This document shows positions 44,460 to 51,853 of a DNA stretch of 64,000 bases, in pieces (position 1 is the stretch's first letter; each line of letters starts with the position of its first letter). Position numbers and translations under genes: made by a program. Source of the stretch: Oxalobacter formigenes (GTDB taxonomy: Bacteria; Pseudomonadota; Gammaproteobacteria; Burkholderiales; Burkholderiaceae_D); the NCBI RefSeq assembly GCF_027158485.1, contig NZ_JAMKYJ010000013.1; one strand, 5' to 3'. Under the pieces are notes generated by a model. It had not been told where the DNA came from and made no database searches. It saw only the letters and a program-made list of their open reading frames with translations.

Positions 44460-45248
44460 ATGGACTCCGCACTCATTTGCGCACTCCTTGCCATATTCGC
44501 GATCGGTGCGACCAGCATCACGCTGGCTGCCCTGTTATCGTTTTCGATATTGGCGAAAATGATCGAACTGATGATCAGCCTGTCAGTCGGCATGATGTTG
44601 TCCACAGCCCTGTTGCATGCCTTGCCTGAAGCGTTCGAAATGCATGTCGAACCCGACAGGCTGTTCATTACCCTTCTGATCGGATTGCTGGCTTTCTTTC
44701 TACTGGAAAAATTCGCCATTCTCCGTCATTCGCACCACCACGAAGGTGACGGTCACCATCATGAAGAAGGCTTCGACAAACATGAAGCAGGCCATTCCGG
44801 CTGGATGATTCTGGTCGGACACGGCTTTCATTGCATCACGGACGGCATCCTGATCGCCGCCGCTTTTTTGACGAATTTTTACCTTGGCCTGATCACGGCG
44901 CTGGCGATTCTGGCTCATGAAATTCCCCAGCAGGTCGGCGACTTCATCGTCCTTTTGAATGCCGGTTTCACACGCAAGCGTGCCCTGCTTTACAGCATGA
45001 GCAATACGGTCACCTCCATGACGGGAGCGTTTATCGGCTACTTTACACTGGAACGCGCACAAAACCTGATTCCGTATGTTTTGACACTGGCATCGGCGGG
45101 TTTTATTTACATCGCTTTAAGCGATCTGATGCCCCAGATGCAGCGACGCAGCACGATTCGCCAGACGATCCCGCAGATCATTCTGGTTGCCATCGGTATC
45201 GGCATTATTTTCCTGATCACGCACAGCCTGCATTCCCATGCACACTGA
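44460..45248 (+). CDS. ZIP-family metal transporter
   Basis: ZIP transporters import divalent metals such as zinc, iron or manganese into the cytoplasm. The 262-residue protein has seven or eight hydrophobic segments and a histidine-rich loop (HSHHHEGDGHHHEEGFDKHEAGH, about residues 92-114) between the third and fourth. HGFHCITDGILIAAAF near residue 123 and HEIPQQVGDFIVLL near residue 151 carry the metal-binding helices IV and V. ATG 44460 follows an AAGGAG site; the upstream TTG is unlikely. Its metal cannot be told from sequence. Confidence 0.9.
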   Translation: MDSALICALLAIFAIGATSITLAALLSFSILAKMIELMISLSVGMMLSTALLHALPEAFEMHVEPDRLFITLLIGLLAFFLLEKFAILRHSHHHEGDGHHHEEGFDKHEAGHSGWMILVGHGFHCITDGILIAAAFLTNFYLGLITALAILAHEIPQQVGDFIVLLNAGFTRKRALLYSMSNTVTSMTGAFIGYFTLERAQNLIPYVLTLASAGFIYIALSDLMPQMQRRSTIRQTIPQIILVAIGIGIIFLITHSLHSHAH

Positions 45249-45272
45249 TTGCAGTGACAGCCGGAAAACTGA

Positions 45273-45899
45273 CTAGCGTTCCGTCAATAACAACTTGATT
45301 GCCAGACCGATAAACACCGTGCCTGCAAGACGGTTGATCCATCGCTGAATTCTTTGTGAACGGCTGAGCCACTCGCCCAGTGAACCGGCGGCCAATGCAA
45401 TGGCACCAAAAACCAGAATGGCGGAAAGGATGAAAACAGCCCCGAGGATCAGCATCTGGATCGTAATGGAACCCCGTGCCGGATTGGCAAACTGCGGAAG
45501 AAACGCCAGAAAGAAAATGCTCACCTTGGGATTGGTGATATTCATGAAAATGCCGCGCCGGTAAAGCTGGCCGCCTTGCATGACAGATCCGCTTTTTCCT
45601 TCAATCGCCGTCGCACCACTCCGGAACGCCCCCCAGGCCAGATAAATCAGATAAAGTGCGCCCGCCACTTTCAGCATAGTGAATGCAATTTCCGACGTTT
45701 TGAAAATGACGGCCACGCCAAGTGCAACGGCTGTCGTATGAAACAAGAGTCCCGTGCACAGTCCAAGCACGACCAGAATGCCGGCTTTTCTCCCTTGCAG
45801 TGCCGACTGTGTCAGAACGAAAATATTGTCGGGGCCAGGTGCGATGGCAAGAATCAGGCATGCAATAAAATAAGTGCCCAGAACGTCCAGAGGAATCAT
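45273..45899 (-). CDS. LysE/RhtB-family exporter
   Basis: This 208-residue inner-membrane protein belongs to the LysE/RhtB family of amino acid exporters. It has about six hydrophobic segments, the N-terminal ILAIAPGPDNIFVLTQSALQGRKAG motif near residue 17, and the NPKVSIFFLAFLPQF motif near residue 123, both typical of the family. The substrate is unknown. It is monocistronic and convergent with the ZIP gene. Confidence 0.9.
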   Translation of the reverse strand: MIPLDVLGTYFIACLILAIAPGPDNIFVLTQSALQGRKAGILVVLGLCTGLLFHTTAVALGVAVIFKTSEIAFTMLKVAGALYLIYLAWGAFRSGATAIEGKSGSVMQGGQLYRRGIFMNITNPKVSIFFLAFLPQFANPARGSITIQMLILGAVFILSAILVFGAIALAAGSLGEWLSRSQRIQRWINRLAGTVFIGLAIKLLLTER

Positions 45900-45995
45900 G
45901 TCGAATTTGAAAACGGGTTACCGGAACGGAAAGAATACCCCATCGGCGCGCCCATTAAAATCGTTTTGGGCCTTCACCACCCCCTTGCTTATTGG

Positions 45996-46023
45996 AAATG
46001 ACGCTGAAATGCGTCGTTTTTTT
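45996..46023 (+). terminator. Orphan terminator-like hairpin upstream of rplM
   Basis: GACGC (46000-46004) pairs with GCGTC (46011-46015), extended by an A/T and a wobble pair, and is followed by seven T residues. It lies on the plus strand between the divergent lysE-like and rplM genes, where no upstream plus-strand gene is annotated. Confidence 0.55.
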
Positions 46024-46033
46024 CCATACTTGA

Positions 46034-46063
46034 TTGACGACAAGTTATTGAAACGTCTATAAT
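46034..46063 (+). promoter_or_regulatory. Promoter of the rplM-rpsI operon
   Basis: A -35 TTGACG (46034-46039) and a perfect -10 TATAAT (46058-46063) are 18 bases apart, giving a leader of about 100 bases before rplM. The strong elements fit ribosomal protein demand. Confidence 0.75.
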
Positions 46064-46168
46064 TTCGTTCTTTCCAATCGCTCAGGAAAATAACAGAAGG
46101 CTGTGTCTACCTTTTAATTCAGGCGGAACCACCCATTAGAGCGAATCAACATCACAGGAAGTTTTATT

Positions 46169-46597
46169 ATGAAAACCTTTTCCGCAAAGGACAGTGAAGT
46201 CCAGCGTGACTGGTATGTGATTGACGCAACCGATAAGGTACTCGGCCGTGTCGCCAGCGAAGTGGCACACCGTTTGCGTGGCAAGCACAAACCGGAATTT
46301 ACACCTCATGTCGATACCGGCGATTTCATCATCGTTATCAACGCCAGCAAGCTGCGCGTTACCGGAAACAAGATGACCGATAAAAAATATTATCGTCACA
46401 GCGGTTTCCCGGGCGGCATCTACGAAACGTCTTTTGAAAAAATGCAACAGCGTTTCCCTGGCCGTGCGCTTGAAAAAGCTGTCAAGGGCATGCTTCCAAA
46501 GGGACCTTTGGGCTATGCCATGATCAAAAAGCTGAAAGTGTATGCGGATGAAACTCATCCACACAGCGCCCAACAGCCAAAGCCACTTGAAATCTAA
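46169..46597 (+). CDS. rplM: 50S ribosomal protein L13
   Basis: L13 is an early-assembling protein of the large subunit. The 142-residue product matches the family from MKTFSAKDSEVQRDWYVIDA through LGRVASEVAHRLRGKHKPEFTPHVDTGD and ends with the usual HPHSAQQPKPL. It is cotranscribed with rpsI nine bases downstream, the near-universal L13-S9 pair. Confidence 0.99.
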   Translation: MKTFSAKDSEVQRDWYVIDATDKVLGRVASEVAHRLRGKHKPEFTPHVDTGDFIIVINASKLRVTGNKMTDKKYYRHSGFPGGIYETSFEKMQQRFPGRALEKAVKGMLPKGPLGYAMIKKLKVYADETHPHSAQQPKPLEI

Positions 46598-46606
46598 GGA
46601 GCAGAC

Positions 46607-46999
46607 ATGATCGGTAACTACAATTACGGAACCGGCCGTCGCAAAAGCGCAGTGGCTCGTGTTTTCATCAAAGCAGGCTCCGGCAAAATCACCGTTAACG
46701 GCAAACCGGCTAACGAATATTTTTCCCGCGAAACCGGCCTGATGGTCATTCGCCAGCCTCTGGAACTGACCGAAAACCTCGAACGTTTCGACATTCTCGT
46801 CAACGTCAAGGGTGGCGGTGAATCCGGTCAGGCAGGTGCAGTCCGTCACGGTATCAGTCGCGCTCTGGTTGACTACGACGCAGCCCTGAAATCAGCACTG
46901 TCCAAGGCAGGTTTCATTACCCGCGACGCACGTGAAGTAGAACGTAAAAAAGTTGGCCTGCGCAAAGCCCGCCGCGCCAAACAGTTCTCCAAACGTTAA
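46607..46999 (+). CDS. rpsI: 30S ribosomal protein S9
   Basis: S9 is part of the small-subunit head and its C-terminal tail reaches the P-site tRNA. The 130-residue product starts YGTGRRKSAVARVF and ends with the conserved basic tail GLRKARRAKQFSKR, both diagnostic. A terminator follows at 47045. Confidence 0.99.
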   Translation: MIGNYNYGTGRRKSAVARVFIKAGSGKITVNGKPANEYFSRETGLMVIRQPLELTENLERFDILVNVKGGGESGQAGAVRHGISRALVDYDAALKSALSKAGFITRDAREVERKKVGLRKARRAKQFSKR

Positions 47000-47044
47000 T
47001 ACCCTACTTTACGGTATCGGTTCTAACCGCATATTCGTATTTTC

Positions 47045-47078
47045 AAAGTCGTCTGGCTTCGGTCAGGCGACTTTTTTT
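47045..47078 (+). terminator. Intrinsic terminator after rpsI
   Basis: AAAGTCGTCTG (47045-47055) pairs with CAGGCGACTTT (47064-47074), one G-T wobble, followed by a T-tract. It closes the rplM-rpsI unit. Confidence 0.9.
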
Positions 47079-47157
47079 CTGATTTTTTCCTGCGGGCAAA
47101 CCGGGACTAATCCCGTTACAATACTGTTCGTGTTTTCTTTTCTAGAGTGAGGTCGGA

Positions 47158-48207
47158 ATGATCAAAGTCGGCATTGTCGGTGGCTCGGGATATACCGGAG
47201 TCGAATTGCTGCGCATACTGTCAGCCCATCCGGAAGTCCGGTTAACCACCATTACCGCCAGAGGCGATAACGGCACAAAAGTAGCCGACATGTTTCCGTC
47301 CTTGCGCGGCATCGTCGATCTGGCTTTTGTCGCTCCGGAAGAATCGAACCTGAAAGATTGCGACGTCGTTTTCTTCGCCACCCCTCATGGCGTTGCCATG
47401 TCGCACGCAAAAGAACTGCTGGACGCTGGCGTTAAAATTATCGATCTTGCCGCAGACTTCAGACTGAAAGACACGGCCGAATTCGAAAAATGGTACGGCA
47501 TGCCCCATGCCTGCCCGGACATTCTTTCAGAAGCGGTTTACGGCCTCGTTGAAGTCAATCGTGAAGCGATCAAAAAAGCGCGTGTCGTCGGGCTGGCTGG
47601 TTGCTACCCTACCTCCGTGCAGCTTGGCTTCGCGCCATTGCTGACACAGGGAAAAGCGCTGGTCAACGAATCCGCCCTTATCGCCGATTGCAAATCCGGC
47701 GTTTCCGGTGCAGGACGAAGGGCCGCTGTCGGCACTCTTTTCCCTGAATCATCGGACAATTTCCACGCTTATGGCGTCAAGGGACATCGCCATTTGCCTG
47801 AAATCGTTCAGGGCCTGAAAGCCCTGACAGGCAACACACGGGATATCGGTTTGACCTTCGTGCCGCATCTGACCCCGATGATCCGTGGCATTCATTCGAC
47901 GCTTTACGCCACCCTGACACCGGAAGCCAGAGACATCGATTTTCAGGCCCTGTATGAAAACCATTATCGCAACGACCCGTTTGTCGACGTGATGCCTGCC
48001 GGTTCGCATCCGGAAACGCGTTCCGTTCGCGCGTCAAATTACCTGCGTATTGCGGTGCATCGTCCCGGAAACAGCGACACGCTGGTCATTCTGGTCGTGG
48101 AAGACAATCTGGTCAAAGGCGCCGCTGGCCAGGGCGTCCAGAGCATGAACCTGATGTTCGGCCTCGATGAAACGACTGGCCTGAAACAGGTTCCCGTCTT
48201 GCCATGA
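47158..48207 (+). CDS. argC: N-acetyl-gamma-glutamyl-phosphate reductase
   Basis: ArgC makes N-acetylglutamate semialdehyde with NADPH in arginine synthesis. The 349-residue protein has the Rossmann motif VGIVGGSGYTGVELLR at its N-terminus, the catalytic cysteine in GLAGCYPTSVQLGF near residue 148, and KGHRHLPEI with VPHLTPMIRGI in the second domain. The ATG at 47158 follows a GAGG site. Placement between rpsI and erpA is characteristic of Burkholderiales; other arginine genes are not in the window. Confidence 0.97.
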   Translation: MIKVGIVGGSGYTGVELLRILSAHPEVRLTTITARGDNGTKVADMFPSLRGIVDLAFVAPEESNLKDCDVVFFATPHGVAMSHAKELLDAGVKIIDLAADFRLKDTAEFEKWYGMPHACPDILSEAVYGLVEVNREAIKKARVVGLAGCYPTSVQLGFAPLLTQGKALVNESALIADCKSGVSGAGRRAAVGTLFPESSDNFHAYGVKGHRHLPEIVQGLKALTGNTRDIGLTFVPHLTPMIRGIHSTLYATLTPEARDIDFQALYENHYRNDPFVDVMPAGSHPETRSVRASNYLRIAVHRPGNSDTLVILVVEDNLVKGAAGQGVQSMNLMFGLDETTGLKQVPVLP

Positions 48208-48219
48208 GGCGTGACAAAC

Positions 48220-48275
48220 AGGATTTTCCGATCGTGTTTATAATAAACACCATCTTTTAAATACCGGAGTAAAAA
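48220..48275 (+). promoter_or_regulatory. erpA promoter region with a palindrome over the -10
   Basis: GTGTTTA (48234-48240) and TAAACAC (48244-48250) form a perfect inverted repeat with a TAA centre, covering a TTATAAT-like -10. It stands 25 bases before the erpA ATG and could be an operator or simply an AT-rich promoter hairpin. Confidence 0.5.
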
Positions 48276-48626
48276 ATGAGTGACAATCAAGACGTGCCAG
48301 CACCGATCAACTTTACGGACAGCGCCGCCAAAAAAGTGGCCGAACTGATCGCCGAAGAAGGCAATCCAAATCTGAAACTACGCGTTTTCGTACAGGGCGG
48401 AGGATGCTCCGGATTCCAGTACGGTTTCACTTTCGATGAAAAAGTGAACGAAGACGACACCTCCATGATGAAAGACGGCGTCGAGCTGCTTATCGACCCG
48501 ATGAGCTATCAATATCTGGTCGGAGCCGAAATCGATTACAAGGAAGACATCAACGGCGCCCAGTTCGTTATCAAGAACCCGAACGTCACCTCCACCTGTG
48601 GTTGTGGTTCTTCATTCGCACCTTAA
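48276..48626 (+). CDS. erpA: Iron-sulfur cluster insertion protein ErpA
   Basis: ErpA is an A-type carrier that delivers [4Fe-4S] clusters to apoenzymes such as IspG/IspH and, in E. coli, to formate dehydrogenases. The 116-residue protein has the three cysteine ligands in QGGGCSGFQYGF near residue 48 and STCGCGSSFAP at the C-terminus, and the length of ErpA rather than IscA. It has its own upstream promoter and terminator and stands just before the isc operon, so it can be regulated separately. Confidence 0.96.
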   Translation: MSDNQDVPAPINFTDSAAKKVAELIAEEGNPNLKLRVFVQGGGCSGFQYGFTFDEKVNEDDTSMMKDGVELLIDPMSYQYLVGAEIDYKEDINGAQFVIKNPNVTSTCGCGSSFAP

Positions 48627-48643
48627 GTACCGGTTTCCCTGAA

Positions 48644-48667
48644 AAGGACGCTTGAATGCGTCCTTTT
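48644..48667 (+). terminator. Intrinsic terminator after erpA
   Basis: AAGGACGC (48644-48651) pairs with GCGTCCTT (48658-48665) around a six-base loop, followed by a T-tract. Confidence 0.92.
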
Positions 48668-48742
48668 TTTGTCGCCTTTAACAGACAGAACAACGACATG
48701 GGACGGCTTTATCAACTTCAGCAACATTTTCCCACCTTTGAT

Positions 48743-48775
48743 ATACTTGACTAAAATATTCAACTAATCGAGAAT
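48743..48775 (+). promoter_or_regulatory. iscR promoter with IscR-like site
   Basis: A -35 TTGACT (48747-48752) and -10-like GAGAAT (48770-48775) are 17 bases apart. The sequence ATACTTGACTAAAATATTC resembles the type 1 IscR operator of other Proteobacteria and covers the -35, so autorepression by cluster-loaded IscR is expected (inference). Confidence 0.65.
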
Positions 48776-48798
48776 ACGCATCTTTAATCGGGTATACC

Positions 48799-49266
48799 AT
48801 GCGACTGACAACCAAAGGACGATTTGCCGTTACTGCCATGATCGATCTGACCCGCCATCAGGAAACAGGCCCTGTTTCCCTTGCCGGCATCAGCGAACGA
48901 CAGGATATTTCCGTCGCATACCTTGAGCAGCTTTTTTCAAAACTACGCCGAAAAAATCTGGTCAAATCCATACGCGGACCGGGAGGTGGTTATATTCTGG
49001 CAAACGATGCTGCCGATATTACGGTAGCCGATATCGTTTTTGCGGTCGATGAACCGCTGGACGTCACCCGTTGCGGTGGAAACGGCAATTGCGCCAGGGG
49101 AAGCATCAAATGCATTTCCCACAATTTATGGGCCAGCCTGAACGAAAAAATTATTGACTATCTGGAGTCGGTACCTTTATCTGAGCTTTCACAAACGATG
49201 CCATCGACAGCGAAGAAGAAAAACGGCACGGACAGTACGTTACTTTTTGCAAAACCGGCAGAATAA
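48799..49266 (+). CDS. iscR: Iron-sulfur cluster regulator IscR
   Basis: IscR is the Rrf2-family regulator that senses iron-sulfur cluster status and represses isc. The 155-residue product has the winged helix near residues 1-70 (RLTTKGRFAVTAMIDL, QDISVAYLEQLFSKLRR) and three cluster cysteines in TRCGGNGNCARGSIKCISHNLW (about Cys92, 98 and 106). It heads the isc operon and is followed by iscS after 12 bases. Confidence 0.97.
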   Translation: MRLTTKGRFAVTAMIDLTRHQETGPVSLAGISERQDISVAYLEQLFSKLRRKNLVKSIRGPGGGYILANDAADITVADIVFAVDEPLDVTRCGGNGNCARGSIKCISHNLWASLNEKIIDYLESVPLSELSQTMPSTAKKKNGTDSTLLFAKPAE

Positions 49267-49278
49267 AAGGAAAAGAGC

Positions 49279-50544
49279 ATGACCAATCCATCCACACCAA
49301 GCCAATGCAGCATTTTGAAGGAAATCTCGCGGGAATCCTCTCATCCTGTATACATGGATTATTCAGCCACGACGCCGGTCGATCCCCGCGTGGCTGAAAA
49401 GATGATTCCCTATTTGTGCGAAAAATTCGGCAATCCTGCCTCCAACAGCCATATGTATGGCTGGGAAGCGGAGGCAGCCGTTGAAGAAGCACGCTCTCAG
49501 GTTGCCGCCCTGATCAATGCCGACCCGCGTGAAATCGTCTGGACGTCTGGCGCGACCGAAGCGAATAATCTTGCACTGAAAGGCGCCGCCCAGTTTTACA
49601 AGACAAAGGGCAAGCACATCATCACTGTCAAGACGGAACATAAATCCGTTCTGGATACGTTCCGCGAACTGGAACGCGAAGGTTTCGAAGCCACTTATCT
49701 CGACCCGCAGGAAAACGGCCTGATCACGCTGGAAGCGCTTGAAGAGGCCATCCGTCCGGACACCATTCTGGTTTCCGTCATGATGGTCAACAATGAAATC
49801 GGTGTCATCCAGCCGATTGATGAAATTGCCGAACTGTGCCGTAGCAAGGGGATCATTTTCCATTGCGACGCCGCACAGGCTGTCGGGAAAATGGAAATCG
49901 ACCTGCAAAAAACGAAAATCGACCTGATGACGATGACAGCGCATAAAATCTGCGGGCCAAAAGGTATCGGCGCCCTGTTTGTCCGGCGTCGTCCCCGCGT
50001 CCGTCTGGAAGCCCAGATGCACGGTGGCGGCCATGAACGTGGTATGCGTTCAGGTACGTTACCGACACACCAGATCGTCGGTATGGGAGAAGCTTATCGC
50101 ATTGCCAGGGAAGAAATGAAGGAAGAAATCGCCCGCGTGAAAGGGCTGATAAAACGTCTGGCTGATGGTTTGAGCCAGATCGAGGCCGTCGTATTCAACG
50201 GCGATATGGAACATCGTATCCCCTACAACCTCAACGTCAGTTTCAACTACGTCGAAGGCGAATCGATGATGATGGCAATGAAAGGCCTGGCTGTTTCTTC
50301 CGGCTCTGCCTGTACTTCCGCCAGCCTTGAACCGTCATACGTTTTGCGTGCGCTGGGCCGTAGCGACGAGTTGGCTCACAGCTCGATCCGTTTCTCGATC
50401 GGGCGCTTCACGACTGAAGAAGAAGTGGATTACGCCATTGACCTCGTCAAGACGCAGGTCGCCAAACTGCGCGATCTGTCACCCTTGTGGGATATGTACA
50501 AGGACGGCATCGATATCAATACCATTCAATGGGCCGCTCACTAA
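49279..50544 (+). CDS. iscS: Cysteine desulfurase IscS
   Basis: IscS draws sulfur from cysteine for clusters, thiolated tRNA and FdhD. The 421-residue PLP enzyme has YMDYSATTPVD near residue 26, the PLP lysine in MTAHKICGPKGIG near residue 218 and the active-site cysteine in SSGSACTSASLEPS near residue 343. The N-terminus has about 20 residues more than E. coli IscS. It follows iscR. Delivery of sulfur to FdhD links this operon to the formate dehydrogenase locus (known in E. coli, inferred here). Confidence 0.98.
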   Translation: MTNPSTPSQCSILKEISRESSHPVYMDYSATTPVDPRVAEKMIPYLCEKFGNPASNSHMYGWEAEAAVEEARSQVAALINADPREIVWTSGATEANNLALKGAAQFYKTKGKHIITVKTEHKSVLDTFRELEREGFEATYLDPQENGLITLEALEEAIRPDTILVSVMMVNNEIGVIQPIDEIAELCRSKGIIFHCDAAQAVGKMEIDLQKTKIDLMTMTAHKICGPKGIGALFVRRRPRVRLEAQMHGGGHERGMRSGTLPTHQIVGMGEAYRIAREEMKEEIARVKGLIKRLADGLSQIEAVVFNGDMEHRIPYNLNVSFNYVEGESMMMAMKGLAVSSGSACTSASLEPSYVLRALGRSDELAHSSIRFSIGRFTTEEEVDYAIDLVKTQVAKLRDLSPLWDMYKDGIDINTIQWAAH

Positions 50545-50567
50545 GCCGATGTGTAAAGGAATAAAAA

Positions 50568-50963
50568 ATGACTTACTCCAATAAAGTACTGGATCATTAC
50601 GAAAACCCGCGTAATGTCGGCAGTTTCGACAAGGACGACGACTCGGTCGGCACCGGCATGGTCGGCGCACCTGCCTGCGGTGACGTCATGAAACTGCAGA
50701 TCAAGGTCAATGCGGACGGCATGATCGAAGACGCACGCTTCAAGACTTACGGCTGCGGTTCGGCGATCGCGTCCAGCTCTCTGGTCACTGAATGGGTCAA
50801 GGGCAAATCGCTTGACGAAGCCCTGCAAATCAAGAATTCGGAGATTGCGGAAGAACTGGCCCTGCCACCCGTGAAGATCCACTGTTCCATTCTGGCCGAA
50901 GACGCGATCAAGGCGGCTATCGACGATTACCAGAAACGGCAGGAAAACAAGAACAAGGCATAA
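50568..50963 (+). CDS. iscU: Iron-sulfur cluster scaffold IscU
   Basis: IscU is the scaffold on which [2Fe-2S] clusters form. The 131-residue protein keeps the three cysteines (PACGDVMKLQ near residue 37, YGCGSAIASSS near residue 63, KIHCSILAEDAIKAAI near residue 106) and Asp39. The LPPVK motif recognised by HscA is present immediately before the last cysteine, matching the hscA gene in this operon. Confidence 0.98.
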   Translation: MTYSNKVLDHYENPRNVGSFDKDDDSVGTGMVGAPACGDVMKLQIKVNADGMIEDARFKTYGCGSAIASSSLVTEWVKGKSLDEALQIKNSEIAEELALPPVKIHCSILAEDAIKAAIDDYQKRQENKNKA

Positions 50964-50985
50964 TGGAATTCAATCAGGAGATTAC

Positions 50986-51309
50986 ATGGCTATCACTTTG
51001 ACTGAAAAAGCGGCCAACCATATCAGCCGTTTTCTGCAGCGTCGCGGCAAAGGCATCGGTTTGCGTTTCGGCGTCCAGACAACCGGCTGTTCCGGCATGT
51101 CCTACAAGCTGGAATACGTCGATGAACCAGATGCCGGGGATGTCATATTTGAATCCCACGGCGTGAAGGTTTTCGTCGATCCGAAAAGCCTGCCCTATCT
51201 GGACGGCACCGAACTGGATTTTGCCCGCGAAGGTCTGAACGAAGGATTCAAATTCTACAATCCGAACGTCACCGATTCATGCGGATGTGGAAACAGTTTC
51301 AAGGTCTGA
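50986..51309 (+). CDS. iscA: A-type iron-sulfur carrier IscA
   Basis: IscA carries clusters between IscU and targets. The 107-residue product has the ligands in TTGCSGMSYKLEY near residue 35 and DSCGCGNSFKV at its end. It is distinct from the nearby erpA, so the organism has two A-type carriers. It lies between iscU and hscB. Confidence 0.97.
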   Translation: MAITLTEKAANHISRFLQRRGKGIGLRFGVQTTGCSGMSYKLEYVDEPDAGDVIFESHGVKVFVDPKSLPYLDGTELDFAREGLNEGFKFYNPNVTDSCGCGNSFKV

Positions 51310-51327
51310 CATTCGACTGGGTCGTTT

Positions 51328-51849
51328 ATGCAAAATCATTTCGAGCTTTTCAAGCTGCCGGTACAATTTTCCATTGACCGGCAGGGACTGGATAAAGCCT
51401 ACAAGGAAATACAAAATCTGGTTCATCCAGATCGTTTCGTCACGGCAACCGAAGCGGAAAAACGCACTGCCATCCAATGGGCTGCCATGGCAAACGACGC
51501 TTATCATATCCTGCGCAATCCGCTCAAAAGAGCGGCTTATCTGTGTGAACTGAACGGGTATAACCTGAATGGCGAAACACACGTGACGATGGACCCGGAA
51601 TTTTTGATGCAGCAGATAGAATGGCGGGAATCGCTGGAAAACGCACGCGAAGACAAGGACATTGCCCGACTTGAAAAACTGGACGAAGAACAACGAAACC
51701 TGCGCAAAGAACAAATGGACATCGTTGAAAAGCATCTGGACGACAAACAGTTCGACAAAGCGGTGCAAGATATCCGGAAAATGATGTTTCTTGAAAAATT
51801 CAACGAAGAAATCAGTCTGGCATTCGACGAACTTGATTCAACAAATTAA
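51328..51849 (+). CDS. hscB: Co-chaperone HscB
   Basis: HscB is a J-domain protein that brings IscU to HscA and stimulates its ATPase. The 173-residue product has the HPD motif in LVHPDRFV near residue 33 of a J-domain (residues 1-75), followed by the C-terminal coiled domain that binds IscU. Four bases separate it from hscA. Confidence 0.96.
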   Translation: MQNHFELFKLPVQFSIDRQGLDKAYKEIQNLVHPDRFVTATEAEKRTAIQWAAMANDAYHILRNPLKRAAYLCELNGYNLNGETHVTMDPEFLMQQIEWRESLENAREDKDIARLEKLDEEQRNLRKEQMDIVEKHLDDKQFDKAVQDIRKMMFLEKFNEEISLAFDELDSTN

Positions 51850-51853
51850 ATAA

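Noticed and set aside
46000..46160. Possible L13 autoregulatory leader before rplM
   Set aside because: The leader is short and I see no structure that matches the known L13 leader class, which is described from Firmicutes.
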